64,000 bases of DNA from Ruminococcus sp. (GTDB lineage Bacteria > Bacillota > Clostridia > Oscillospirales > Ruminococcaceae): positions 16,665 to 80,664 of the forward strand of contig JAIDTI010000023.1 of NCBI GenBank assembly GCA_029060755.1. The letters are read 5' to 3'. Shown here piece after piece: positions 17,511 through 27,126 of the stretch. Both the position numbers and the translations under genes were made by a program. The notes under the pieces are model-generated. The model had not been told where the DNA came from. It was given only the letters and a program-made list of their open reading frames with translations, and made no database searches. Each line of letters begins with the position of its first letter. The first letter of the stretch is position 1.

Positions 17511-18680
17511 TCAGTATTTCTTAAAAATCAGGTATACCATATATATCAGCTGTATGAAAAACGCTGTAACCAATGAGATTGAGCTTACAGCAACATAGAT
17601 TCCTCTTGTTGCCTGTTTTGGTGTTGTAGAGGGGATATGGTTGTCGCCGAAAAATACAAGAAACATTATAAGTCCGAAAACTGCCAGTGCAAGAAGTATA
17701 ATTATTGCAACCTGCTGTGCAGTTTCTCCGGCATTTCCGATATATCCGAACATACTTGAAAAAGTATTTATGAACATATGCACTGTTATTGCAGGAATTA
17801 TTGAACTGTGTTTCATTGTAATAACCGCAAGCATGATTCCCAATGCAAAGGCAAGAATAAACTGCGGTATATTGCCGTGTGCAAGTCCGAAAAACAGAGC
17901 TGTTGCAAATATAGCAAAACGCTGATTCGCCTTTGAAAATACTTTCAGCAACATTCCCCTGAAAAAAAGTTCCTCTGTTATCGGGGCAATGATACAGGTG
18001 TATATATTCATTATCACAATACCTAAAGTTGTTTTTCCGACATTGCTGTAGTCCGTCACTGTGCTGTAGCCGTACTGCTCAAAAATATCACTTATTCCGC
18101 TTGCACCGTATATAGCCACAACCCAAAGAAATAATGCTGTCATACAATACTGCACTGCAAGTCCGAAGCTGAAATTCTTTGTGGATATGATTGAACGTGG
18201 CTTTATGCCAGCCCATTTCATTCCAATAAAAGCAAAGAGTACATTACACACAAGATATACAAGCATATTGAGCGATACAAATATAGATGAACTTTTCATA
18301 TAGTCCTGAATAACAAAAACATTTGCATCAGGATTCATAAATTTCAGTATACTTAATATAAGACCAACAAGCCCCTTTGCCATTCCTGTTGATACTGCAA
18401 ACTGCAATATAATACACCAGCCACCTGCTGAATAGAAGCGTTTCAGGCTTCGGCGTTCCTCATATTTCGGCTCAAGCGGAATCTCATAGCCCTCATGCTC
18501 AATCAACGGCTGAATTTTTGCATAATTTCCGCTGAATCCCTTGTATTCTGTAGGATTGTCAAAAGCATTGAACTTGTCGATATGTTCTTTCTGCCTGATT
18601 TTTTCCCTAAGATAACGTATTTCATTGTTAAGTGACGCAATCTGCGACCTGTATTCGTCCTGTTCTATATAATCTTCCAA
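17511..18680 (-). CDS. CPBP-family intramembrane glutamic endopeptidase
   Basis: About eight membrane segments with the CPBP (Abi) motifs: EELFFRG (glutamate pair), FGLAHGN and HMFINT. A soluble ~100-residue amino-terminal part includes a short coiled coil (SQIASLNNEIRYLREKIRQKE). The track's ATG start lies inside the Gly/Ser/His tail of the upstream gene. A TTG at 18680, 7 nt behind AGGAG just after that gene's stop, gives LEDYIEQDEYRSQ and was preferred (389 residues). Last gene of a three-gene operon with a zinc-ribbon and a TPM protein. Substrate unknown. Confidence 0.88.
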   Translation of the reverse strand: MEDYIEQDEYRSQIASLNNEIRYLREKIRQKEHIDKFNAFDNPTEYKGFSGNYAKIQPLIEHEGYEIPLEPKYEERRSLKRFYSAGGWCIILQFAVSTGMAKGLVGLILSILKFMNPDANVFVIQDYMKSSSIFVSLNMLVYLVCNVLFAFIGMKWAGIKPRSIISTKNFSFGLAVQYCMTALFLWVVAIYGASGISDIFEQYGYSTVTDYSNVGKTTLGIVIMNIYTCIIAPITEELFFRGMLLKVFSKANQRFAIFATALFFGLAHGNIPQFILAFALGIMLAVITMKHSSIIPAITVHMFINTFSSMFGYIGNAGETAQQVAIIILLALAVFGLIMFLVFFGDNHIPSTTPKQATRGIYVAVSSISLVTAFFIQLIYMVYLIFKKY

Positions 18681-18690
18681 AAAATCACTC

Positions 18691-19578
18691 CTATCTATGA
18701 CTTCCGCCACCGCCGTGACCACCACTGTGACTGTGACCGCCACTGCTGTGACTTCCTCCGCCACTACTGCTTGATTCGATTTTTGTCTTAGTCGTGTGCG
18801 TTCTTATGTATATATCATTCTTGACAGTGAACACTGTTTTTTCCTGCGATACATAAGTAACAGGGTTTGCCGATACCTTGAATTTGTACTTAGATTTTGT
18901 TGCAAAGTAGAATATAACTGATACTGCAAACCCGAACGGTAAAGCGACAGCTAATGGTATCATTCTTCTTGTAAGTGGAGGTTTTGTTGTTATCATCAGT
19001 TTATCGCCTTTGTAGTAGAAATATTTTCCTGAAGACTTATCATAATAGTAACCGCTTGTGTTTCCTGCATAGTTTTCAAGTCCTGACAGAAATATCTGTA
19101 CAGCCTGACTTATATCGTCTTTATACTGCATGAAATCGCTGTTATCTGACGACGGGAGAACTTTGTTGAGCCGTGAAAAAATGTCCTGTATGTGAGATTC
19201 ATAAAACAGAACAGCTTTTCCGCTTGTTGAGATATAATCATAGGCTGGCTTTCTGCCAGAAAAGTCCATGAAATAGAAAACACCGTCCGTATCTTCTCCA
19301 TAGAGTTCGTCATATGTATCATCAGCAAAGCACTCCGTATCATAGTCACTTCTGCGACGTTGCCCTGCACCTGCAATAAATACAAAGATATTCATGTTAA
19401 GCTGTTCTGCTTTAGCCTGTATAAGCTTTGTGAGTTCCTGCTCCTCTGCATCATCAAAAAAATCATAGCCATCAAAAATACCCGATTTTGATACGTCAAC
19501 AGCCGATGCAGACAAGTCAACCGCAAAAACAGGCATCAGTGCAAAGACAGTAAGCATTATAATCAAAAGTTTTTTCAT
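18691..19578 (-). CDS. Secreted TPM-domain protein with Gly/Ser/His-rich tail
   Basis: A signal peptide (MKKLLIIMLTVFALMPVFA), a TPM-type domain (~residues 30-170, FDGYDFFDDAEEQELTKLIQ... NIFVFIAGAG), one membrane segment (MIPLAVALPFGFAVSVIFYF), a ~60-residue cytoplasmic part and a tail rich in GGSH and GGHSHSGGH. TPM domains occur in membrane proteins linked to photosystem repair or general envelope function; the role here is unknown. The His-rich tail could bind metal (inference). The start overlaps the upstream gene by four bases; a second ATG three codons earlier is possible. Confidence 0.82.
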   Translation of the reverse strand: MKKLLIIMLTVFALMPVFAVDLSASAVDVSKSGIFDGYDFFDDAEEQELTKLIQAKAEQLNMNIFVFIAGAGQRRRSDYDTECFADDTYDELYGEDTDGVFYFMDFSGRKPAYDYISTSGKAVLFYESHIQDIFSRLNKVLPSSDNSDFMQYKDDISQAVQIFLSGLENYAGNTSGYYYDKSSGKYFYYKGDKLMITTKPPLTRRMIPLAVALPFGFAVSVIFYFATKSKYKFKVSANPVTYVSQEKTVFTVKNDIYIRTHTTKTKIESSSSGGGSHSSGGHSHSGGHGGGGSHR

Positions 19579-20621
19579 ATGAAACATTGTCCCCCTAAAA
19601 ATAAAGCAAGTACCACGCAAAGTCCTATAAGGGCTGATGTCCTGAACAGTTTTTTCTTGTCAAGCGGAGGAGTTCCGGCAAGTTTTCCGGTCTGTCCGTT
19701 TATTGCAAATTCGTATATCTTGTCATTGTATTTATATGTCATAAACCATATTGGCAACATAATATACTGCCAGTCTGTCTTATTGATATTGTAAGATTCG
19801 CTGTGCATTGACACTGAACTGTAGTTTTTTATGCTGTCCCTGATTACGCTTTTGCAAGCACTTGTGACACGTTCTTTTATGTGCGGAAAAGCTCCAGCTT
19901 TGTCAACGTCGTACTTGTCGGCAAAAAATCCCGTAAAATAGGACATTGAGAAGTCTTTGAGGTCGTCATAGTTAAACGGCTCAATCGATTCCATAAGTTT
20001 ATCGTCAATTTTGCTTTCGCCGTCTGCGGGTACACCTTTTGTAACAATCTTTGCTTTTCTCTGTACGGAAAATTCCTTTATTTCAGTATATCTGTAGTCA
20101 CCTGATGTCCAGCTCCGCTTTACATTTCCTATTCCGCTGTAGTCCGCTGATACGTCGCAGTCCGCAATCCAGAACGGCACATACAATCCAGTCATTTTTT
20201 CAAGCTGTTGCTCTGATTTGAAATCAGACGGTATAAACGGCTTTGAGGCGCACCAGCTTTTGAAAGATGCAAGGGCATTTTCCTTTGTAACTTTAAATCC
20301 GATTACCTTATCCGGCTTGTATGCACCGGTAAGCCGTCCTGAAAGTATAACAGGGCTGTGACAGTAATAACAGAAAGTTGCTGTAGTCTGGTCGTCCGCC
20401 ATAATATCAGCACCGCACGTTGCACAGTGGTACACATTCGTATGCGATTCAAATTCAGTTGATTCAGGTGTCGGAGCAGTCGGCTCATTTTCGGCGTAAA
20501 TCTGCTGTATTGTTTCCATTGTAAATGAACTACGGCAGAACGGACAGTTCATTTCCTGCGTGGACGGGTTAAACTCCAGTTCTCCGTCGCAGTTCGGGCA
20601 TTTGTATTGTGAAGTGTCCAA
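19575..20621 (-). CDS. Membrane protein with two TFIIB-like zinc ribbons
   Basis: Two amino-terminal zinc ribbons are visible: CPNCDGELEF ... CPFC and CATCGADI ... CYYCHSPVIL. A ~200-residue central region with YVPFWIADCDVSADYSG and MLPIWFMTYKYNDKIYEF follows, then a carboxy-terminal membrane segment. Such proteins are common in clostridia and are often called zinc-ribbon or primosomal N'-like, but function is unknown. A TTG 9 nt behind AAAAGGGG gives MDTSQYKCPNC; the track's TTG abuts the ribosome site. First gene of the operon with the TPM and CPBP proteins. Confidence 0.8.
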   Translation of the reverse strand: MDTSQYKCPNCDGELEFNPSTQEMNCPFCRSSFTMETIQQIYAENEPTAPTPESTEFESHTNVYHCATCGADIMADDQTTATFCYYCHSPVILSGRLTGAYKPDKVIGFKVTKENALASFKSWCASKPFIPSDFKSEQQLEKMTGLYVPFWIADCDVSADYSGIGNVKRSWTSGDYRYTEIKEFSVQRKAKIVTKGVPADGESKIDDKLMESIEPFNYDDLKDFSMSYFTGFFADKYDVDKAGAFPHIKERVTSACKSVIRDSIKNYSSVSMHSESYNINKTDWQYIMLPIWFMTYKYNDKIYEFAINGQTGKLAGTPPLDKKKLFRTSALIGLCVVLALFLGGQCFI

Positions 20622-20710
20622 AAAAATCAATCCCCTTTTCTATTTATTCACAGCTATTTCTATTTTATCACAATTTATTTATTTTTGCAATAGAAATTCC
20701 GAAAAAAGCA

Positions 20711-20739
20711 TTGCAGTAATCAAAAAAATGTGATATAAT
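20711..20739 (+). promoter_or_regulatory. Promoter of prfB
   Basis: TTGCAG, 17-nt spacer, TATAAT, 44 nt before the prfB ATG. Confidence 0.7.
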
Positions 20740-20783
20740 AAGAAAGATGCTGATAATTAATATTAATATACGGAGGTTTTTTT

Positions 20784-21902
20784 ATGATTATTCTTGATGA
20801 ATTAAGACTTGAACTTGTCGGCTACCGAAAAGAAATGAACGAACTTGCCGACGTTCTCAACATTAAAGGGGCAAAGGAACGTATTGAAGTTCTTAATGCC
20901 GAAACACTTCAGGAGGGCTTTTGGGATAATCTCGAAAACTCGCAGAAAGTTCTACAGGAAACCAAATCCCTTGAACGAAAAATAGAGCGATTCAACAAGC
21001 TTAATGATGAGCTGGAAGATGCTATCACACTTATTGAGCTTTCGATTGAAGAAGGGGACGAAAGTTCTGTAGATGAGATAAAGCATGAAGCAGAAGTTTT
21101 CAAGTCCAAACTGGAGGAAGAAAAGCTGTCCACGCTCCTTACTGGTGAATACGACAACTCAAATGCTATTCTTACATTCCATGCAGGTGCAGGCGGTACA
21201 GAAGCGCAGGACTGGGCAGAAATGCTCTACAGAATGTACAATATGTGGGCAGAACGCCACAACTACAAAGTAACTCTGATAGACTACCTTGACGGTGACG
21301 AAGCAGGTATGAAGTCCGCATCTATTCTTATTGAGGGCGAAAATGCTTACGGCTATATGAAGTCTGAATCAGGTGTTCACCGTCTTGTCAGAGTATCTCC
21401 GTTTGATTCAGCAGGCAGACGACACACTTCATTTGCTGCACTTGAAGTTATGCCCGAAATTGATGATTCAATTGAAGTTGAAATCCGTGACGAAGATATT
21501 GAAATGGAAGTATATCGTTCATCAGGTGCAGGCGGACAGAAAGTAAACAAGACAAGTTCCGCTGTACGTCTTATCCACAAGCCGACTGGTATAGTTGTAT
21601 CATGTCAGACGCAGAGAAGTCAGTTTCAGAACAAGGACTATGCTATGAAAATGCTCCGCTCAAAACTTGTCGAAATCAAGGAAAGAGAACATCTTGAAAA
21701 GATTGAGGACATCAAGGGCGTACAGCGTGAAATTGCATGGGGTTCGCAGATTCGTTCCTATGTATTCATGCCGTACACGCTCGTAAAAGATACACGTACA
21801 GGCTTTGAAAACGGCAACATTCAGGCTGTTATGGACGGCGATATTGACGGATTTATCAATGCTTATCTCAAATCACTCTCACATGGTACATTGAATAAGT
21901 AA
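20784..21902 (+). CDS. prfB: Peptide chain release factor 2
   Basis: RF2 reads UGA and UAA stop codons and triggers peptide release. The catalytic GGQ loop (SSGAGGQKVNKTSSAVRL) and the stop-codon-reading SPF tripeptide (VRVSPFDSAGRRHTS) are present. Length 372 matches the family. The gene is one continuous frame: the usual CUUUGA programmed frameshift near codon 25 is absent and reads GTTCTCAACATT instead. RF2 therefore lacks the common autoregulation here. The ATG follows GGAGG by 7 nt. Confidence 0.96.
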   Translation: MIILDELRLELVGYRKEMNELADVLNIKGAKERIEVLNAETLQEGFWDNLENSQKVLQETKSLERKIERFNKLNDELEDAITLIELSIEEGDESSVDEIKHEAEVFKSKLEEEKLSTLLTGEYDNSNAILTFHAGAGGTEAQDWAEMLYRMYNMWAERHNYKVTLIDYLDGDEAGMKSASILIEGENAYGYMKSESGVHRLVRVSPFDSAGRRHTSFAALEVMPEIDDSIEVEIRDEDIEMEVYRSSGAGGQKVNKTSSAVRLIHKPTGIVVSCQTQRSQFQNKDYAMKMLRSKLVEIKEREHLEKIEDIKGVQREIAWGSQIRSYVFMPYTLVKDTRTGFENGNIQAVMDGDIDGFINAYLKSLSHGTLNK

Positions 21903-21913
21903 TAAACAAAAAA

Positions 21914-21948
21914 CCTGCTCCGAAAATCGTGGAGCAGGATATTTTTTT
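21914..21948. terminator. Terminator between prfB and the aspartate kinase gene
   Basis: CCTGCTCC, 9-nt loop, GGAGCAGG, then ATATTTTTTT. It lies between convergent genes; the A-rich left flank lets it work in both directions. Confidence 0.85.
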
Positions 21949-21951
21949 ACA

Positions 21952-23286
21952 TCAGCTTTCTGAATTGATAAACATATCATAGATACGGCGGATAGCTTCT
22001 GCAAGGTCGTTTTCGCTTACACCAATTATTACATTGAGTTCGCTTGAACCCTGATCAATGAGTTTTACATTGATTCTTGCGTGTGCCATTGCTGCGAATA
22101 CTCTTGCAACAGTACCTCTTGTATTTTTCATACGTCTGCCGACTACAGCAAGTATTGCAATACCGTCCTCAATATCAATGTGGTCGGGGTTTACTTCCTT
22201 GCGTATTTCAGCAAGCACCTTGTCTCTTACAGGTGCTAACTTTGAACTGTCAACAGTGATGCTCATTGTGTCGATACCTGACGGCATATGCTCAAATGAG
22301 ATGCCATTGTTATAGAGGATATTCAGTACTTTCATGCCGAAACCGATTTCATTATTCATCATGGCTTTTTCAATATTGATTGTGCTGAATCCTTTTTTAC
22401 CTGCAATACCTGTTATTGTGTGTCCTAAACTTTCCCTGCTGAAATCGTAGTCATTTGATACTATCATAGTGCCTGCATCTTCGGGGCGGTTTGTATTTCT
22501 GATATTTATCGGAATACCTGCTGAACGTACAGGGAAAATAGCGTCCTCATGGAGAACAGATGCACCCATATATGCAAGTTCACGAAGTTCACGATATGTT
22601 ATTGTTTCGATTACATCGGGATTATCAACTATTCGTGGGTCGGCAACAAGAAAACCTGAAACGTCCGTCCAGTTCTCGTATATTTCAGCATTTACAGCAT
22701 TTGCAATAATCGCACCTGTAACGTCTGACCCTCCACGTGAGAATGTCTTGATTATGCCCTCTGTAGTTCTGCCGTAAAATCCAGGAATGACAGCATTTTC
22801 AAGATTTTTGAGTTTCTGACGTACTGCTTTCACTGTCTCATCAAGTAAGAGTGTACCCTTTGTATCGAAAATTATAACGTCTGATGCGTCAACAAAATTA
22901 TAGTCAAGATATTTTGCAAGGATTTTGCCGTTGAGATACTCTCCACGACTTCCTGCATAGTCTTTTGCCGGACGTGATTTGAGTTCCTTTACGATTGTAT
23001 CAAATTCATCATCAAGGCTCATATCGATGCCTAAATCTGCAATAATACCATTATATCTGTTCTTGATTTTCTGAAAATCCTCTGAAAAATCAAGTCCGCT
23101 TCCTGCCGATTCACAGCACTTATAAAGCATATCAGTTATTTTTATATCATCTGAAAAACGCTTGCCCGGTGCAGACGGTACAACATATTTTCTTTTCGGG
23201 TCTGATTTTATTATATCGTAAACTTTTCTGAACTGATTAGCGTCAGCAAGTGAGCTTCCGCCAAATTTTACCGCTTTATTTCCCAT
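21952..23286 (-). CDS. Aspartate kinase
   Basis: Aspartokinase commits aspartate to lysine, threonine and methionine synthesis. The protein has the nucleotide-binding start AVKFGGSSLADANQFRKV, the catalytic FSRGGSDVTGAIIANAV and two carboxy-terminal ACT domains (GIAGKKGFSTINIEKAMM; IAILAVVGRRMKNTRG). 444 residues is a usual length. Its promoter leaves a leader of only ~40 nt, so there is no room for a lysine riboswitch; control, if any, is by feedback on the ACT domains. No other pathway gene is nearby. Confidence 0.94.
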   Translation of the reverse strand: MGNKAVKFGGSSLADANQFRKVYDIIKSDPKRKYVVPSAPGKRFSDDIKITDMLYKCCESAGSGLDFSEDFQKIKNRYNGIIADLGIDMSLDDEFDTIVKELKSRPAKDYAGSRGEYLNGKILAKYLDYNFVDASDVIIFDTKGTLLLDETVKAVRQKLKNLENAVIPGFYGRTTEGIIKTFSRGGSDVTGAIIANAVNAEIYENWTDVSGFLVADPRIVDNPDVIETITYRELRELAYMGASVLHEDAIFPVRSAGIPINIRNTNRPEDAGTMIVSNDYDFSRESLGHTITGIAGKKGFSTINIEKAMMNNEIGFGMKVLNILYNNGISFEHMPSGIDTMSITVDSSKLAPVRDKVLAEIRKEVNPDHIDIEDGIAILAVVGRRMKNTRGTVARVFAAMAHARINVKLIDQGSSELNVIIGVSENDLAEAIRRIYDMFINSES

Positions 23287-23331
23287 AGTATATATTACCT
23301 GCCTTATATTGTTATTTTAATATCAATATTT

Positions 23332-23360
23332 ATTATATCCCTGTTTTCAGCAAAAATCAA
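23332..23360 (-). promoter_or_regulatory. Promoter of the aspartate kinase gene
   Basis: The minus strand reads TTGATT, 17-nt spacer, TATAAT. The predicted leader is ~40 nt with no riboswitch-sized structure. Confidence 0.7.
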
Positions 23361-23450
23361 TTGACAGAAATGCAGAAAAAAATGATTTTGGATATGTTTT
23401 TTTGGTAAATACGCTTGTACGTCACTCACGGACATAATAATCATATCAGA

Positions 23451-23487
23451 AAAAAGCTGTAGTCTCAATAACTACAGCCTGTTTTTT
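23451..23487. terminator. Terminator after the TraB/GumN lipoprotein gene
   Basis: GCTGTAG and CTACAGC arms with a 9-nt loop, flanked by A6 on the left and T7 on the right. It terminates the minus-strand lipoprotein gene and could work in either direction. Confidence 0.8.
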
Positions 23488-24599
23488 TATGCGATTTTTT
23501 CTACTGTATAGCCCATTTCCTCAAGAAGATTGTCAACACCGTTTTCACCTGAATAATGAGCAGAGCCAACCATAAAGAGACAGTTTTTGCTTTCCTTTAT
23601 TATTTCAGATGCCTTTTCAGCCATATTCTTGTTACGGTCAGTAATAACAACCTGAACATATTCTGCATGGTCGTCCATTAAGTCATCAGGAATTTCATCA
23701 ATATCTGTATCCATATCAACAGAAATTTCTCCGTCACCTGATGCCCAGAGGTCATACATTTCTGAATATGTCTGCGCAAAATCTTCAATTTCATTCATGC
23801 TGTCAACCATTTCAGATATATTATAATCTGCATAATCATCTGTAAATGCGTTCAGTGCATTTGTCTGAACAGACAATTCCTCAATGCTTATAACGTCTTT
23901 TCCGTCCTCTTTAGCCTTGTTGATAAAGTATGTGTCAGTACCTTCAAAGTTCATATTTTCAAGTCGGAGATACATTACAGATGAAAGCTGATTTATCCAA
24001 TAGCCTGCTGTATATTGGTCAAGCATTTCTGAATATGCGCCTAAACTTTCAAAATAACCCTTAGCCTTGTTGTAAGTTTCTTCTGAAATATGGTCTTTTA
24101 TGGTAGTACTGTCACTATATATCATGCCTTGCAAGTATTCCATTTGAGCAGAGGCATCTTCTGTAAGGGCAGTTACATCATATTCAACTGCAATTGAATC
24201 ACAATTGCTGTATATTTCCATAAGAGTATCGGGATATTCTGATACACTTTCAGGAAGCATATGAATAGTGCCAAGAAGATAGATAGAGTTGCTTGTTTCG
24301 GGGTCTGTAACTTTCCAAAGCGGAGGATTTACAGATGTTGTTTTTATATAGTCATTTATATCTGCTGTTTTGCCAAGCGGATTTTCCTCGTCCTGATTTT
24401 CACTTTCAGTAGTTGTTGCTTCCGTATTTTCAGCAGTAGTTTCTTCTGCTTCTGTAGTTGTTTCAGCTTCTGTAGTTTCAGCAACTGATGATTCAGATTG
24501 TGAGTCACTTAATGAACTTTCTTTCTCGTCTCCACATGATACTGCTGTCAATGACATTGCAACTGTCAGCAAGACAACAGCCAATTTTTTCATTTTCAT
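23487..24599 (-). CDS. TraB/GumN-family lipoprotein
   Basis: A lipoprotein signal with lipobox LTAVSC is followed by a ~50-residue Ser/Thr/Glu linker (ETTTEAEETTAENTEATTTE). The TraB/GumN domain then shows LLGTIHMLPESVSEYPD at its start and MVGSAHYSGENGVDNLLEEMGYTVEKI at its end. The GxxH motifs are the presumed metal-binding/catalytic residues of this Tiki-like protease superfamily. It is anchored on the outer face of the membrane; substrate unknown. Single gene, with its own terminator. Confidence 0.88.
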   Translation of the reverse strand: MKMKKLAVVLLTVAMSLTAVSCGDEKESSLSDSQSESSVAETTEAETTTEAEETTAENTEATTTESENQDEENPLGKTADINDYIKTTSVNPPLWKVTDPETSNSIYLLGTIHMLPESVSEYPDTLMEIYSNCDSIAVEYDVTALTEDASAQMEYLQGMIYSDSTTIKDHISEETYNKAKGYFESLGAYSEMLDQYTAGYWINQLSSVMYLRLENMNFEGTDTYFINKAKEDGKDVISIEELSVQTNALNAFTDDYADYNISEMVDSMNEIEDFAQTYSEMYDLWASGDGEISVDMDTDIDEIPDDLMDDHAEYVQVVITDRNKNMAEKASEIIKESKNCLFMVGSAHYSGENGVDNLLEEMGYTVEKIA

Positions 24600-24878
24600 C
24601 TTTATCTTTTTCCTTTCTTTATCAGATTTCTGATATATCTGTAATTATACCATATTTTCATATAACTGTCAAATCGAACATATATACTTAAAGTATTCTA
24701 TAATAACAGAGTTTACTTTTTACTGATATGAAAATAAGACTATATATACAGTATGTAATATTATACCCGAAAAATTACAACAGTTTATATAATTTCAAAA
24801 AAAATCTGTCAATTTATTTAATATTTATTTACAAAAAATAAATTTCTCTTAAAAATATCTTAATAAACACATTTTCCT

Positions 24879-24907
24879 TGACATATGACGAAAAAAGTTA
24901 TATAATA
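24879..24907 (+). promoter_or_regulatory. Promoter of ppk-pssA
   Basis: TTGACA, 17-nt spacer, TATAAT, 68 nt before ppk. The rest of the 24600-24975 gap is AT-rich, with no gene or structure that I could see. Confidence 0.85.
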
Positions 24908-24975
24908 GACTTAGGCTGATTAGTTTTCAGCAGATAACAATAATATACAAAAATCGTCAGAATTGGAGGCGTTTT

Positions 24976-27093
24976 ATGGAATATTTTGAAAACAGAGAAC
25001 TTTCATGGCTTAAATTCAATAAGCGTGTTATTGAGGAAGCAACAAGTCCTGATAATCCTCTTTTGGAAAGACTTTCTTTTTCAGCAATATATCAAAGCAA
25101 TTTAGATGAATTTTTCATGGTGAGAGTCGGCTCTTTAACTGATAAGGAAAAAGAACACAAAAAGAAAAAAGACGGCAAAACAGGTATGACAGCATCTCAA
25201 CAGCTTGATGCAGTTTTTACTACAGTACGCAGACTTCAGCCGACTGTTGAAGATGCTTTCAGAAACAACATGGCAGAACTGAAAAAATATGGCTTTGAAC
25301 ACGTGAATTTCAATACCGCAACTGTTGAGGAACTTTCTTTCCTTGAACTTTATTTCAAGCGTGAACTCAAACCGTTTATTTCTGGTCTGATTATAAATGA
25401 TGCGCTGCCTTTTCCGTTCCTCAAAAATAAAGAACTCTATGTAGCTGTACATATCAGCACAAAAAAAGGTGTTTCAGTAGGCATCATACCTACAGAACAC
25501 GAACACAGAGAAAGAATTGTCACGCTCGGAAATGACGGAAAACGTTTTATTCTTGAGGAGGAAATTATTCTGCATTTTGCACATCTCATGTTCAAGGGCT
25601 GTAAGATTCAGGACAGGGCAATTATCAGAGTTACAAGAAATGCCGATATACAGGTAAATAACAAGGGGGCAGATTTCCGTGACCGCATGGAAGAACTTGT
25701 ATACAAGCGCACAAGACTTTCTGCCGTCCGACTTGAAATTACAGACGAGTTCAGCCGTGATGCACTTGACTATATCTGCAAAAAGCTGAAAATCAAGAAT
25801 GTACGTGTATTCAATTCCCATATTCCGCTTGATTTGTCGTATCTTTTTCAGTTGCAGGAACTTGATACCACTCCCGAACTTCACTACACTCTGCGAACTC
25901 CACGAAAATCAGCCATGCTCACCGATACACGTTCAGTCTTTGCGCAGGTCAAGGCAAAGGATATTTTATTGAGCTATCCTTTTGAATCCATGTCCGCAAC
26001 ATTTATAAGACTGCTGGAGGAATCTGCTGTTGACCCGAAAGTTACATCAATCAAGATTACTCTTTACCGTGTCGCACGAAACAGCAAGGTTATAAGTGCA
26101 TTGTGTACGGCATCTGAAAACGGCAAGGACGTTTTTGTAATGATTGAACTCCGTGCAAGATTTGATGAAGCGAATAATATTGAATGGTCGAAGATTCTGC
26201 AAAAAGCAGGTGTAACTGTAATATACGGATTCAAGGAGTTCAAGGCTCATTCAAAGTTACTGCTTATCAAGCGAAAAGCAACAGGCGGAAATTTTGACTA
26301 TGTTACACAAATCGGTACTGGTAATTACAATGAAAAAACGTCCGCAATATATACCGATATGATGCTCCTGACAGCAGACAGACAGATTGCAGAAGATGCA
26401 GAAGCAGTTTTTGCGTCTCTAAGAAACGGCACTTTTATTGAAAGTACAAACAAGCTTCTTGTATCTCCTCACGCACTCCGTCCGCAGATTCTTGCAATGA
26501 TGGACGAACAGATAAAACTCGGTGAAAACGGCTACATAGGTGCAAAAGTGAACTCACTCAATGACAAGGTTATAATAAACAAGCTTGTTGAGGCATCAAT
26601 GGCAGGTGTGAAAATTGAACTTGTTGTGCGTGGTGTATGCTGTATTATTGCCGGAGTTCCTGAATATACTGAAAATGTAACAGTAAGAAGTATTGTAGGC
26701 AGATTCCTTGAACACAGCCGTATTTTCATATTCGGCAAGGAAGGTGCAGAACAGAAAATATACATCGGTTCTGCCGACTATATGAGCAGAAATACTGTCC
26801 GCCGTGTTGAAGTTGCTGTACCTGTAGAAGATGCACGTCTCAAAAAGCGTATAAACGATATGTTCAGTATCCTTATGAAAGACAATGTTAAAGCAAGAGT
26901 TATGCTCCCCGACGGAAACTATGTTCATGTTGAACGCAAAGAGGGTGAGGAAGCCATAAACTCTCAAGAGTATTTCTATGAGGAAGCGTATCGTCGTCTG
27001 GAAGAAAAAACAGCAAAGCAGGAACGTCTAAAAACTACACGTGAAAAAAAAGACGGTAAAAAAACAACTAAGTCAACTAAAAAAAGCAAATAA
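24976..27093 (+). CDS. ppk1: Polyphosphate kinase 1
   Basis: PPK1 reversibly makes polyphosphate from ATP. The protein has the amino-terminal FENRELSWLKFNKRVIEEA, the substrate-binding NLDEFFMVRVG, RARFDEANNIEW, the phosphorylated His region FKAHSKLLLIKR, IGTGNYNEKTSAIYTD and the second His in GRFLEHSRIFIFG. It has 705 residues, a little long, because of a Lys-rich tail (KKDGKKTTKSTKKSK) that may bind polyphosphate or nucleic acid (inference). The ATG follows GGAGG; pssA follows by 33 nt. Confidence 0.95.
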   Translation: MEYFENRELSWLKFNKRVIEEATSPDNPLLERLSFSAIYQSNLDEFFMVRVGSLTDKEKEHKKKKDGKTGMTASQQLDAVFTTVRRLQPTVEDAFRNNMAELKKYGFEHVNFNTATVEELSFLELYFKRELKPFISGLIINDALPFPFLKNKELYVAVHISTKKGVSVGIIPTEHEHRERIVTLGNDGKRFILEEEIILHFAHLMFKGCKIQDRAIIRVTRNADIQVNNKGADFRDRMEELVYKRTRLSAVRLEITDEFSRDALDYICKKLKIKNVRVFNSHIPLDLSYLFQLQELDTTPELHYTLRTPRKSAMLTDTRSVFAQVKAKDILLSYPFESMSATFIRLLEESAVDPKVTSIKITLYRVARNSKVISALCTASENGKDVFVMIELRARFDEANNIEWSKILQKAGVTVIYGFKEFKAHSKLLLIKRKATGGNFDYVTQIGTGNYNEKTSAIYTDMMLLTADRQIAEDAEAVFASLRNGTFIESTNKLLVSPHALRPQILAMMDEQIKLGENGYIGAKVNSLNDKVIINKLVEASMAGVKIELVVRGVCCIIAGVPEYTENVTVRSIVGRFLEHSRIFIFGKEGAEQKIYIGSADYMSRNTVRRVEVAVPVEDARLKKRINDMFSILMKDNVKARVMLPDGNYVHVERKEGEEAINSQEYFYEEAYRRLEEKTAKQERLKTTREKKDGKKTTKSTKKSK

Positions 27094-27126
27094 TTTCTGA
27101 CATAAATTATAATATAGGGGCTAAAC

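Noticed and set aside
23287-23486. Lysine riboswitch upstream of aspartate kinase
   Set aside because: The predicted promoter leaves only ~40 nt of leader and no lysine-riboswitch-like sequence was seen.
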